Origin: Betaproteobacteria bacterium
Lineage (GTDB): Bacteria > Pseudomonadota > Gammaproteobacteria > Burkholderiales > JACQAP01
NCBI GenBank assembly: GCA_016194905.1
Contig: JACQAP010000012.1
Span: forward strand, 62,001-126,000
Length of the DNA stretch: 64,000 bases
Direction of reading: 5' to 3'
Position numbers and translations under genes: made by a program. Below, in pieces: positions 25,010 to 33,355 of this stretch (position 1 is its first letter; each line of letters begins with the position of its first letter). Below the pieces are notes generated by a model. It was not told the origin of the DNA. It did not search any database and was given only the letters and a program-made list of their open reading frames with translations.

Positions 25010-25575
25010 GGTATGGGCGCAGATGCGCTCCACAACGTGACCGCACCCACTGCCATGAATAGCGCAGCGGCGACTATTCGCACCGCCTTCATCGGGATTT
25101 TCAGCGCCAGTTTTTCCCCGATCCATACTGCCGGAACGTTTGCCAGCATCATGCCTATGGTCGTGCCGATCACCACCAGGGCGAGCGAGTCGAAGCGCGC
25201 AGCCAGCGCGACCGTGGCGAACTGGGTCTTGTCGCCCATCTCGGCCAGAAAGAATGCCACGAAGGCCGTGACGAAGGCGCCGGCTTTGTGCAGACGCGGC
25301 GAGCCGTCGAGCGAATCCGGATGCAGCGCCCACAACCCGAACACGATGAACGAGAGTCCCACGATCCAGGCGAGCGTTGTGGATGGCACCCATCCGGCGA
25401 GCAGGTTGCCGACCCATCCGGCCAGCGCATGATTGGCCAAGGTGGCGAGGAGAATGCCACCGATGATGGGCCAGGGTTTGCGTAACCGCGCGGCCAGCAC
25501 GAACGAGAGTAGCTGCGTCTTGTCGCCTATTTCCGCGACTGCAACCAGGACAATGGACGTCAGGAGTGCTTCCAA
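25006..25575 (-). CDS. GDT1/UPF0016 (TMEM165-type) manganese exporter
   Basis: This 189-residue membrane protein has two homologous halves of three helices, each with the family motif: EIGDKTQ at 15-21 and EMGDKTQ at 112-118. These acidic motifs form the cation site of the UPF0016/GDT1 family, which in bacteria (MneA) exports manganese. Length and inverted-repeat layout are standard. It follows the kinase gene by 64 bases and overlaps the CWC gene, placing it in a GST-kinase-exporter-CWC unit. Ca2+ or H+ exchange is the alternative substrate seen in eukaryotic relatives. Confidence 0.87.
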   Translation of the reverse strand: MEALLTSIVLVAVAEIGDKTQLLSFVLAARLRKPWPIIGGILLATLANHALAGWVGNLLAGWVPSTTLAWIVGLSFIVFGLWALHPDSLDGSPRLHKAGAFVTAFVAFFLAEMGDKTQFATVALAARFDSLALVVIGTTIGMMLANVPAVWIGEKLALKIPMKAVRIVAAALFMAVGAVTLWSASAPIP

Positions 25576-25639
25576 GCTAGGGCCCTGTTGAAGCGCGGAA
25601 GAGGTGCAATGACGCGCTTCTCTATTGTCGAAAAATCGC

Positions 25640-26926
25640 TCAGCCGCGCGTGGACAGGCGGCTGTTGGCCGTGGTTAACCGGTCGATGAGAATCCGCAGG
25701 AAGGCGTGGTTGAACTGCTTCTGGCAGGCGTCGCTTGCTTTTTGCAGCGCGAGGGCCTTGATTTCGATCACGGTCAGCGGCGTTATCGACGATATCGTGG
25801 TGATGCGCTTTGCCTTGGTGTCTTCGAAGTAGAGGATTTCTCCGAAACAGTCGCCGGCATCCAGGTTATCCAGCGGGTTACTGGCCTTGGTCACCTGCGC
25901 CTGACCGCCGGCGATAACATAAAAATTTTCGCCGACGTCGCCTTCGCGGATGACGATCTTCTCCGGCTGGATGCGGCGGAAGGTGGCGATGCGCACGGTC
26001 TCCCAGATCTCCACGTCGCGAAAACCGCGGAAGAATGCCAGCGCCTTGATGGCGTTGAATTTCTCCGTGTCCGAAATGGAATCCGGCGGCAGCTTGAGAT
26101 GGCGGTAGGTCTGGGTCAGCTCGCGACTGAATTCCCCCCACGTCTGGTACCGCTCACGGGGATTTTTGTTCAAAGCGCGCATTACCACCTTATCGAGCGG
26201 TTGCGGAATGTCCGTGCGGTGCGTGGAAGGCGGCGAAGGTTCGATGTTGATGATCTGGTAGAGCAGGCTGGCCTTGTTGGCGGCGATGAAAGGCAGCTTT
26301 CCCGTCAACAGCTGATACAACACCACGCCGAGCGAGTAAATGTCGGTCTGGTGTGAAAGCTCCTTGTCCTGCACCTGCTCCGGGGACATGTAGGCTGGCG
26401 AACCGACGCCTTGCAGGTGAGTGTGTTCACCCCCTGCATGCAGCGCCACGCCGAAATCGCTGATCTTGATGTCGCCTTGCGCGCCGATCAGGATGTTTGC
26501 CGGCTTGATATCGCGGTGGATGATGCCGTGACGATGCGCGAATTCCAGCGCCAGGCTGCACTTGAATGCGATTTCCACTATGCGATTCACCGGCAGCAGA
26601 TTGGCGACGCTGCAGAAGTGCTCGAGTGTCGGACCATCCACATACTCCATGACGATGTAGCTGTATTCGTCGAATGCGTCGGCATCGTAGATCGCCATGA
26701 TGTGAGGGTGGATGAGTTTTCCCACCAGCGAGGCCTCGTTCAGGAACACCTTGTGGAAACGACGCCGCAGGTCCGCGTCGACGCCGTCCGCCGCGCTCAC
26801 CAGCTTGATCGCGACGTCGCGATTGGCGAACGGATCGTGTCCCAGATAGACGCGGCTGGTGCCGCCGCGTCCGATCTCGCGGATCACCGGATACTTGCCG
26901 ACTTTGGCTGGAAGGGGCTCGTTCAT
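25640..26926 (-). CDS. Second Hanks-type Ser/Thr kinase with C-terminal cyclic-nucleotide-binding domain
   Basis: This 428-residue paralogue of the kinase at 13543-14838 is alike over its whole length. Kinase residues are complete: glycine loop EIGRGGTSRVY, K41 in AIKLV, HRDIKPAN with D139, DFG at 157-159 and SPAYMSPEQ. The C-terminal domain (~305-420) keeps E363 in FGEILY and R374, but the cassette is looser (KRITTIS instead of RTASV), so ligand choice may differ or be lost. There is no membrane segment. It lies 18 bases after a GST gene and upstream of a manganese exporter, and is probably cotranscribed with them. Confidence 0.88.
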   Translation of the reverse strand: MNEPLPAKVGKYPVIREIGRGGTSRVYLGHDPFANRDVAIKLVSAADGVDADLRRRFHKVFLNEASLVGKLIHPHIMAIYDADAFDEYSYIVMEYVDGPTLEHFCSVANLLPVNRIVEIAFKCSLALEFAHRHGIIHRDIKPANILIGAQGDIKISDFGVALHAGGEHTHLQGVGSPAYMSPEQVQDKELSHQTDIYSLGVVLYQLLTGKLPFIAANKASLLYQIINIEPSPPSTHRTDIPQPLDKVVMRALNKNPRERYQTWGEFSRELTQTYRHLKLPPDSISDTEKFNAIKALAFFRGFRDVEIWETVRIATFRRIQPEKIVIREGDVGENFYVIAGGQAQVTKASNPLDNLDAGDCFGEILYFEDTKAKRITTISSITPLTVIEIKALALQKASDACQKQFNHAFLRILIDRLTTANSRLSTRG

Positions 26927-26944
26927 GTTCCTGGCCTGCTCGCC

Positions 26945-27568
26945 TCAACGCGGCGCAGGCACTTTCATTCCCCGCTGTACTGCCGGCCTGGCACCGATGA
27001 CGTCGTACCAGCGCTTGACGTTGGGGAAATCCGCAAGATCGACCTTGTGCCATTCATGACGAGCCACCCACGGATACGTCGCAACGTCCGCCACGGAGTA
27101 TTCCGAAGCCAGCCAGTCGCGACCGCCGAGATGCTTGTCCATCACCCCGTAGAGTCGACGGGTTTCCTTGCCATAGCGCTCGATCGCGTACTCCACCCGT
27201 TCCGGTGCGGCACGCAGGAAGTGATGCACCTGGCCGAACATCGGGCCGACGCCACCCATCTGGAACATCAGCCACTGGATCGCCTCGAAGCGCTCGGTCT
27301 TCTTCTTCGGCAGGAAGCGCCCGGTCTTGTCCGCCAGGTACAACAGGATCGCGCCGGATTCGAACAGGGAATAAGGTTTACCCTCCGGGCCTTCGCTGTC
27401 CACGATCGCCGGAATCTTGCTGTTCGGACTGTTGGCGACGAAGGCGGTTTCGAACTGATCGCCTTTGCCGATATCGATCGGATGTACGTTATAGGGAAGC
27501 GCCAGTTCCTCCAGCATGATGGAGACCTTGCGGCCGTTCGGTGTGCTCCACGTATACAAGTCGATCAA
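26945..27568 (-). CDS. Glutathione S-transferase (YfcG/YghU-like)
   Basis: This 207-residue protein has the GST N-terminal domain with IDLYTWSTPNGRKVSIMLEE, where the TPNG segment is typical of the Nu-class (YfcG/YghU) disulfide-bond oxidoreductases, then SKIPAIVD and FESGAILLYLAD. The C-terminal helical domain follows. A perfect AGGAGG at 27574-27579 sits five bases before a TTG at 27566-27568, which I take as start; the GTG two codons earlier overlaps the ribosome site itself. It is the first gene of the unit leading into the second kinase. Confidence 0.88.
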   Translation of the reverse strand: MIDLYTWSTPNGRKVSIMLEELALPYNVHPIDIGKGDQFETAFVANSPNSKIPAIVDSEGPEGKPYSLFESGAILLYLADKTGRFLPKKKTERFEAIQWLMFQMGGVGPMFGQVHHFLRAAPERVEYAIERYGKETRRLYGVMDKHLGGRDWLASEYSVADVATYPWVARHEWHKVDLADFPNVKRWYDVIGARPAVQRGMKVPAPR

Positions 27569-27613
27569 CGACACCTCCTGATGAATGTTTACCGCAGCAG
27601 CCTCGAATTCTAA

Positions 27614-27641
27614 TCGAACGCGAGAAGTGCGCCGGTATAAT
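27614..27641 (+). promoter_or_regulatory. Candidate sigma-70 promoter for the DUF2905 gene
   Basis: A perfect TATAAT at 27636-27641 has a weak -35 match, TCGAAC, 16 bases upstream. It lies in the 116-base gap between the divergent GST gene and the DUF2905 gene and would give a leader of about 36 bases. Confidence 0.45.
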
Positions 27642-27684
27642 CGGACACAGGTTCGGGCGCAGAAACCGCGGCGGAGAAATCATT

Positions 27685-27882
27685 GTGCTGAAATGGCTGT
27701 TGACGCTGGTGATAGCCCTGCTGGTGATGGGCGCGCTGACCCCCTGGTTGCGTCGCATGGGATTCGGTCGCATGCCGGGCGATATCACTATCGAGCGTGA
27801 CGGCAGGCAATACTCTTTCCCGATCGGTTCGACCATCATGTTGTCGCTTCTGGCCAGTCTGATTTTCTGGATGCTCAGATAA
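27685..27882 (+). CDS. DUF2905 family small membrane protein
   Basis: This 65-residue protein has two membrane segments (~3-18 and ~46-63) joined by a short loop with LRRMGFGRMPGDITIERDG, the conserved core of DUF2905. The segment PGDI...FPIGSTIMLSLLAS is also conserved in the family. No function is known. The start is a GTG with GGAG nine bases upstream. It ends at a hairpin shared with the convergent EF-hand gene. Confidence 0.85.
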   Translation: MLKWLLTLVIALLVMGALTPWLRRMGFGRMPGDITIERDGRQYSFPIGSTIMLSLLASLIFWMLR

Positions 27883-27907
27883 AAAACGGACAGGCTCGCC
27901 TGTCCGT
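27881..27907. terminator. Bidirectional rho-independent terminator
   Basis: ACGGACAGGC (27886-27895) and GCCTGTCCGT (27898-27907) form a ten-base-pair stem. Read from the minus strand it is followed by six T residues (complement of 27881-27886), which makes it strong for the EF-hand gene. Read from the plus strand a T-rich tail (CTGTTCTTT) follows, so it can also end the DUF2905 transcript. Confidence 0.88.
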
Positions 27908-27931
27908 CTGTTCTTTCCCGGCGCGCAGAAC

Positions 27932-28381
27932 TTACTTCTTCGAGTGTTGCGCCTTCATGTAGTCGTGGATTTCCTTCTCGCTGACCGTGCCGTCCTTGTC
28001 GGTGTCGATGGCATCGAAATTCTTCGCGACCCGCGGAAGGGATTTGGCCTCGTCTTTCGTCAGCGTGCCGTCGTTGTCCTTGTCGGCGGACTTGAAGCGT
28101 TCGACACCGCGATCATGCATTGCCTTGCTCGCCTTCTTCATCGATGCGCGGATTTCGTCCAGCGAGACGGTGCCATCCTTGTCGGTATCGATGGCATCGA
28201 AATTCTTCGCCACGCGCGGCATGGATTTGGCTTCGATCTTGGTCAAGGTACCGTCGTTGTCCGTATCGGCCTTCTTGAAGGCCGCTTCAAGCTTGCCGCC
28301 GGATTGATCGGCCGCGGAAGCATACGGTGCAATGAGGGTGGCGGACGCAATCAGCATACAGAGTGCAAGTTGCCTGATCAT
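27932..28381 (-). CDS. Exported EF-hand calcium-binding protein with internal duplication
   Basis: This 149-residue protein has a signal peptide (MIRQLALCMLIASATLIAPYASA) and four canonical 12-residue EF-hand loops, at 39-50, 65-76, 100-111 and 126-137, each starting with Asp and ending with Glu. The first and second pairs are a tandem copy with a 61-residue period: residues 41-73 and 102-134 are nearly identical. All calcium ligands are present, so tight binding in the periplasm is likely. Its targets are unknown. It ends at the strong hairpin terminator just downstream. Confidence 0.88.
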   Translation of the reverse strand: MIRQLALCMLIASATLIAPYASAADQSGGKLEAAFKKADTDNDGTLTKIEAKSMPRVAKNFDAIDTDKDGTVSLDEIRASMKKASKAMHDRGVERFKSADKDNDGTLTKDEAKSLPRVAKNFDAIDTDKDGTVSEKEIHDYMKAQHSKK

Positions 28382-28427
28382 TTGAATCTCCTTGAAGTTT
28401 GCACGTTGTCATAACGATCGTGTCGTT

Positions 28428-29654
28428 TCAGCGTTGACGCAGATCCGAAAGCACCTTCGATACGGCTTCCAGTCGCGCCGCCTCGATGGCGACGCCGATC
28501 CGACCGGGATCGCCATTGACCTTTTGTGCTATGGCGCCCGCATCCACTTCGCGGGCCGCGTTTGCGGCCGCCCGCAGCAGGTCCGCCTGCGGATACGGGC
28601 GGGTTTCGAGCCCGCCGCGGCCGTGATAGTCGCAACTGCAGGCGGCCAGCAACTCCTCCAAACGGGCAGGCCTGCGATAGACATCCGCCGCCGATAACAA
28701 TTTGAGTACGGTCACCGGCCGCAGTTCCTCCGCGCGATGTACGTCGCCGTGATAGCGCGCCGCCAGCACCGCCAGATCGCGACATTCGCCCGGAACGCGC
28801 AACCGTTCGCATAGCCGCTCGACCAGATCGACGCTCTTGTGCTCATGGCCGTGGTGTGTCGGCCAATGTTCCTTCGGAGTGATCGTTTTCCCCAGATCGT
28901 GGGTCAGCGCGGCAAAACGCACCGTCAGCGGGTAGTTCTGCGCCGCGGCGTAATCCACGACCAGCAGAATATGCAGGCCCGTATCCACCTCCGGATGATG
29001 CTGCGCCGGCTGCGGCACGCCGAACAAGGCGTCCACCTCCGGCAGAACGCGCTGCAGCGCCCCGCAGTCGCGCAGCGCCAGCAACATCCGGGAGGGTTTG
29101 TCTTCCATGAGCCCGCGCGACAACTCCTGCCAGACGCGTTCGGGCACGAGATGGTCGACCTCGCCGTTGCGCACCATCTCCCGCATGAGTTCCAGCGTTT
29201 CCGGCGCTATTCCGAACCCGAAGCGGGAGGCGAAGCGAGCCACACGCAGCACGCGTACCGGATCTTCCACGAATGCCGGGCTGACATGGCGCAGGATGCC
29301 GGCCTTCAGATCGGCGACGCCATGATGTGGGTCGATGATGTTGCCGATCTCGTCGCGGGCGATCGCGTTGATGGTGAGGTCTCGGCGCGCCAGATCCTGA
29401 TCGAGGGTAACCTCGGGGGATGCGTGAATCTCGAAACCCTTGTAGCCACGTGCCGTCTTTCTCTCGGTGCGCGCGAGCGCGTATTCCTCGTGCGTTTGCG
29501 GATGCAGGAATACGGGGAAATCCTTGCCCACCGGGCGATAGCCCAGCTGCTCCATTTGCTCCGAGGTGGAACCGACCACGACGTAATCCTGGTCGGCGAC
29601 CGGCCGGCCGAGCAGTCGGTCGCGCACCGCCCCTCCGACCGCGTAGATCTTCAC
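28428..29654 (-). CDS. cca: CCA tRNA nucleotidyltransferase with HD domain
   Basis: This 408-residue enzyme adds or repairs the 3' CCA end of tRNA. The nucleotidyltransferase head has YAVGGAVRDRLLG and the metal motif DQDYVVVG, then RRDLTINAIA and the template motif region EDPVRVLRVARFASRFGF. An HD domain follows with LTHDLGK, as in the E. coli type, which adds 2',3'-cyclic phosphodiesterase activity. The start is the GTG at 29654 that overlaps the stop of the upstream GST gene (GTGA). Frame upstream of it is antisense to nothing real. Confidence 0.95.
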   Translation of the reverse strand: MKIYAVGGAVRDRLLGRPVADQDYVVVGSTSEQMEQLGYRPVGKDFPVFLHPQTHEEYALARTERKTARGYKGFEIHASPEVTLDQDLARRDLTINAIARDEIGNIIDPHHGVADLKAGILRHVSPAFVEDPVRVLRVARFASRFGFGIAPETLELMREMVRNGEVDHLVPERVWQELSRGLMEDKPSRMLLALRDCGALQRVLPEVDALFGVPQPAQHHPEVDTGLHILLVVDYAAAQNYPLTVRFAALTHDLGKTITPKEHWPTHHGHEHKSVDLVERLCERLRVPGECRDLAVLAARYHGDVHRAEELRPVTVLKLLSAADVYRRPARLEELLAACSCDYHGRGGLETRPYPQADLLRAAANAAREVDAGAIAQKVNGDPGRIGVAIEAARLEAVSKVLSDLRQR

Positions 29655-30304
29655 GATTCGTATTGCGGATTGACTTCGGTTTCGGCGTGGGCGCCGGCGA
29701 TCCACTCCTGCATTGCCGGCAAGACGTGAATCGAAGCGGCGTATTCTCCGGCTTTTTCAGCAAGGGTTACGCCGTAGGTGCGCAGCCGCGATACTACCGG
29801 CGCATACATCGCGTCGGCAATGGAAAATACTCCGAAGAGAAACGGGCCTCGCGCGCCAAACCGGCTGCGGCAATCGTTCCAGATGGCCTCGATGCGCGAT
29901 ATTTCGGCGCGTACCTCGGCTGTCCTGGCCCGCCCGGTTATTTCGCGACGTACGTTCATCGGCATCTGGGTGCGAAGATGGGTGAATCCGGAATGCATCT
30001 CCGCGCTGATCGAGCGTGCGCAGGCACGTGCGGCGGTCTCCGGCGGCCAGAGCCGTTTTTCAGGATATTTTTCGGCGAGGTATTCGCAAATCGCCAGCGA
30101 ATCCCAGATCGTCAGGTCGCCGTCCTTCAGCACCGGCACTTTACCGGTGGCGGAGTATTGCAGGAGCTTCTGTTTGGCGCCATCCTCGTACAGCGACAGC
30201 CGGATCTCCTCAAAGCCGATACCGGCCTGCTTCATCAGCAGCCACGGGCGCAGTGACCATGACGAGTACGCCTTGTTGCCGATCACCAGAATGGGGTTGG
30301 GCAT
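29651..30304 (-). CDS. Glutathione S-transferase family protein
   Basis: This 217-residue protein has a thioredoxin-like N-terminal half (MPNPILVIGNKAYSSWSLRP, GKVPVLKDGD, IWDSLAICEYLAEKYP) and a helical C-terminal half. The SYSSWSLR-like start, here AYSSWSLR, puts Ser in the place of the catalytic residue, as in zeta-like and related bacterial GSTs. Substrate cannot be predicted. The ATG at 30304 is preferred over a TTG six codons upstream. It is coupled to cca by a four-base overlap. Confidence 0.85.
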   Translation of the reverse strand: MPNPILVIGNKAYSSWSLRPWLLMKQAGIGFEEIRLSLYEDGAKQKLLQYSATGKVPVLKDGDLTIWDSLAICEYLAEKYPEKRLWPPETAARACARSISAEMHSGFTHLRTQMPMNVRREITGRARTAEVRAEISRIEAIWNDCRSRFGARGPFLFGVFSIADAMYAPVVSRLRTYGVTLAEKAGEYAASIHVLPAMQEWIAGAHAETEVNPQYES

Positions 30305-30334
30305 AGGATCCTCGTGGACCAAGATGAGAAAAAC

Positions 30335-31285
30335 CTACCGACGGGCGCGGAATCGGAACCGGCGATAACGCGATCGCGGGGTATTGTCCGCCAGATACAG
30401 GGGCACCACGGCCTCCAGCGACGACGGGTGGAAGCTGAAGACTTCCGGAAACGCGCAAGCGCAGACGCTGTCGACCTTCATCGAATAATAATTGTCACGC
30501 GACATCAGCTTCACCGGCAGCCATTCCATCAGCCAGGCCTGCAGATAGGACATTTCATCGTTCAGCGGCAGGATCGGACGCTCCATCTGCAGCAGCTTGC
30601 AGATGTATTCCATCAGCTCCTGCAGCGTATAGACCGCGGGCCCGCACAGGTCGAAGCTTTCGTCGTAAGTCCGCGACAGTTCCAGGCTCTCGACCATGAC
30701 GCGCGCCACATCTTCGACATGCACCGGCTGGAAACGCGCTTTCGGGCAGGCCAGAGCGATGACAGGCAGGGCATGTGCCAGGCGAGCGAACAGATTCAGG
30801 AAACGGTCTTCGCGGCCGAAGATAACCGATGGGCGGAAGATGGTGGTGCGCATCCCGCTCGCCTGTGCGACGCGGATCTGCTGTTCGCCGCCGGCTTTGG
30901 TGCGCAGATACTCGCTGGGGGCGTCGTGCGCCGCTTTCAGCGCCGATACATGCAGCAGGCGCCGCACGCCGCGCCCGCGGCAGGCATCGACGATCTTGCG
31001 CGGCAATTCGGTATGAACGCGTGCGAAGTCGCCAGTCCGGCCTTCGTGCAGGATGCCGGCCAGGCTGACTACGGCGTCGGTCCCGGCAACCAGGCGGTCC
31101 AGTGTCGCCGGATCGTGCACGTCGGCGTTCACCACGTCCACGGTGGGAAGCACGATCAACGCCTTGGCGCGTTCGCGGCGCCGCGTCGGCACGCGCACGC
31201 GAATTCCGCGCGCAGCAAGCAGTTGCACGACGTGACTGCCGACAAATCCGGCGCCGCCTATGACGCAAACCGATCTGACTTTCAT
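30335..31285 (-). CDS. Complex I NDUFA9-like NAD(P)-binding protein
   Basis: This 316-residue atypical short-chain dehydrogenase starts with the nucleotide loop VIGGAGFVGSHV, has VSLAGILHEG, HVSALKAAHDAP and the YLRTK active-site pair, then RPSVIFGREDRFLN. This matches the NDUFA9 group, which in mitochondria sits on complex I and in bacteria is a stand-alone protein of uncertain role, perhaps binding quinone precursors or lipids. The C terminus ends in a basic run (RYRRFRFRARR). The ATG at 31285 starts at the Rossmann fold; upstream frame is the antisense of the transglycosylase gene. Confidence 0.85.
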   Translation of the reverse strand: MKVRSVCVIGGAGFVGSHVVQLLAARGIRVRVPTRRRERAKALIVLPTVDVVNADVHDPATLDRLVAGTDAVVSLAGILHEGRTGDFARVHTELPRKIVDACRGRGVRRLLHVSALKAAHDAPSEYLRTKAGGEQQIRVAQASGMRTTIFRPSVIFGREDRFLNLFARLAHALPVIALACPKARFQPVHVEDVARVMVESLELSRTYDESFDLCGPAVYTLQELMEYICKLLQMERPILPLNDEMSYLQAWLMEWLPVKLMSRDNYYSMKVDSVCACAFPEVFSFHPSSLEAVVPLYLADNTPRSRYRRFRFRARR

Positions 31286-31347
31286 GGTTCCATGCGAACC
31301 CGGGTTGCCGCGTGTCACCGCAGGCAGGGAATTATAAAGCGCGCCAC

Positions 31348-33276
31348 TCAATTGTTTTGCGTCGACTTGGCCGGCACGACCCCGAGCCTGTCGCGCAGAC
31401 TCAGGCTGGACTGGTGAAACAGCCGGGCGTAGTAAAGCGTGTTGTTCATCACTTTCTTGACGTACTCGCGCGTTTCGGCAAACGGAATGGTCTCGATGTA
31501 GATCGCGCCTTCCAGTGGACGACTGGCGGCCCAGTCGCGCGCGCGGCGCGGGCCGGCATTGTAGCCGGCCGATGCGAGCACAACGTGATTGTCGACGGAA
31601 TCGAGCACCTGACGCAGATAGTAGGTGCCCAATCCGATGTTGGTGTCGATCGTTTCGGTTAATGTCGTGTGATGGCCGTTCATGCCCAGGCGCTTCGCCA
31701 CCCAGCGCGCCGTGGCCGGCATCAATTGCATCAGCCCGCTGGCGCCCGCGGACGAGCGCGCGGTATGCACGAAGCGGCTCTCCTGACGTACCAGTCCGTA
31801 CACCCAGGCTTCGTCGAGGCCGAGCTGCTGCGCATAGTCCTGCACCAGCTTGCGGTAGGGCGCCGGGTAGCGCAGGCCGAAATCGTGGAGCATCACCGTG
31901 CGTTCGGCTGTGTCGATCGCGCGCTCGTACCAGTCGTTGCGCACGGCCAGCACCGCCGCGGCGAGCAACTGCTTGTCGTCGAAATCCTTGACCGACCATT
32001 GCCATTCCAGCGCGCCCTCGTAGCGCAAGCCAGCCCGGTACAGCGCCAGCGCGCGCCGGATGCCTTGGTCGGCGGCGATGGCGTCCACTTCATCGCTGGA
32101 CGGATGATAGGTCTGTGGCGCCGAGCTGATCGACGTGCCGAGATCTTCCGCGGCGAGCTGGCCGTAGAAGTTGAATTCGTTGGAAAGCGGTGCCAGCAGC
32201 ACATTGGCCTCCGATGGCTGGCCGACCGCCGCCAGTGCGCGTGCGCGCCAGTATCGCCATTGCGGACGCAGCCGCTCGGCGCTCGACATGGCGTTAACGG
32301 CCGCCAGCGTTTCGTTCCAATTGCCGGCACGCAAGGCGGCGCGCCCATACCAGGACAGCTGGCGGTCGTTCATGCCGTTGCCAGCATTCCTGAACCATGC
32401 CAGTGCACCGGGGTGTAGATTGCGTGAGGCGACCGAGGCAATCTGCGCCCAGGCGTACTCCCGCTCCTCCTCGGGTAGTTTGCCGGCGATCCGGCCCAGC
32501 CGGTCGGCGGCGATTTCGGGCCAGGACTCCGCCGTTTTATAAAGTGCGTAGATCGCCAGTTCGCGCTGGCCGCGCGTCTTCAGCAGCAGGGGGGTTTTAT
32601 CGAGATAGCGCTGCGGGCGCTTCGATATCGATTCCAGTGCCTTTGCGTCGGGCCGCTCGCCCGCAGGCAGGTACACCAGCAGCGTTCTCGTGCCGGTGAG
32701 GCTGCCGTTTTCCAGGGCCAGACGCACGCGGCTCCAACTGTCCTCGGGCGTGAGCATCTGCTTGTCGAACATCGCTTTGAAGATCGGCAGGCAACTTTCC
32801 GGCAGGACCTGTGCGGTGAACCACAGCGGCCGCGCCTGACTCAGTACGCCGGACTCTCCGCGCGCCATTCTGGCTTGCGAAGCAAAGCAGGCGAGCTCGG
32901 TATCGGCCGTGCCGAGCTTGGGATATTCGCGCAGGAAACCGGGCCAGTCGCTATTCCTGGCCAGTTGCCGCAGCCAGTCGGCACGCAGATGGTCTGCGAC
33001 CAGGCTGTTCTCGTGGCGGGCAAGGAAGTTCTGGACATCGCCAGCGGACGTGTCGGCGAGCCGGGAGCGCAACTGCCAGTAGCGTACATAGGGCGTCAGT
33101 GCATAGTCGTCGTCGAGTTTCGACGCGCGCTCGTCGAGCTTGGCGATGTCGCCGCGCTGGAACGCTTCCCGGGCCTCAAGGAAGAGCTCGTCCTGCGGCG
33201 CCGCGAATGCGCTGCAGGACGCCAACAAAAGCAGTAGGTGAGCGGTTTTCAACGGTGTTCGGTCAACACGGGGCAA
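31348..33276 (-). CDS. slt: Soluble lytic murein transglycosylase (Slt70-like)
   Basis: This 642-residue periplasmic enzyme cuts peptidoglycan between MurNAc and GlcNAc. A signal sequence is followed by a long helical superhelix (~30-440), then the catalytic SLT domain with GLVRQESRFV (catalytic Glu), SSAGASGLMQLMPATA and the SAGYNAGPRRA segment. The leader reads LLLLLASC, which fits a lipobox, so a lipoprotein form is possible, although cleavage after AFA is also plausible. The start is unclear: TTG at 33276 or TTG at 33252; neither has a ribosome site. It lies 62 bases upstream of the NDUFA9-like gene. Confidence 0.9.
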   Translation of the reverse strand: MPRVDRTPLKTAHLLLLLASCSAFAAPQDELFLEAREAFQRGDIAKLDERASKLDDDYALTPYVRYWQLRSRLADTSAGDVQNFLARHENSLVADHLRADWLRQLARNSDWPGFLREYPKLGTADTELACFASQARMARGESGVLSQARPLWFTAQVLPESCLPIFKAMFDKQMLTPEDSWSRVRLALENGSLTGTRTLLVYLPAGERPDAKALESISKRPQRYLDKTPLLLKTRGQRELAIYALYKTAESWPEIAADRLGRIAGKLPEEEREYAWAQIASVASRNLHPGALAWFRNAGNGMNDRQLSWYGRAALRAGNWNETLAAVNAMSSAERLRPQWRYWRARALAAVGQPSEANVLLAPLSNEFNFYGQLAAEDLGTSISSAPQTYHPSSDEVDAIAADQGIRRALALYRAGLRYEGALEWQWSVKDFDDKQLLAAAVLAVRNDWYERAIDTAERTVMLHDFGLRYPAPYRKLVQDYAQQLGLDEAWVYGLVRQESRFVHTARSSAGASGLMQLMPATARWVAKRLGMNGHHTTLTETIDTNIGLGTYYLRQVLDSVDNHVVLASAGYNAGPRRARDWAASRPLEGAIYIETIPFAETREYVKKVMNNTLYYARLFHQSSLSLRDRLGVVPAKSTQNN

Positions 33277-33355
33277 GGCAAAAAGCTGCAGTCTTGATTA
33301 TAGGCGCGCAGCGTTGCTGCCGGTGACGAAACGGGCGCCTTACGACAAGAGCCGC

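Noticed and set aside
26411-27613. 400-codon plus-strand frame across the second kinase and GST genes
   Set aside because: It is the antisense phase of two clear minus-strand genes; its product shows no family features and high-GC DNA gives such frames by chance.
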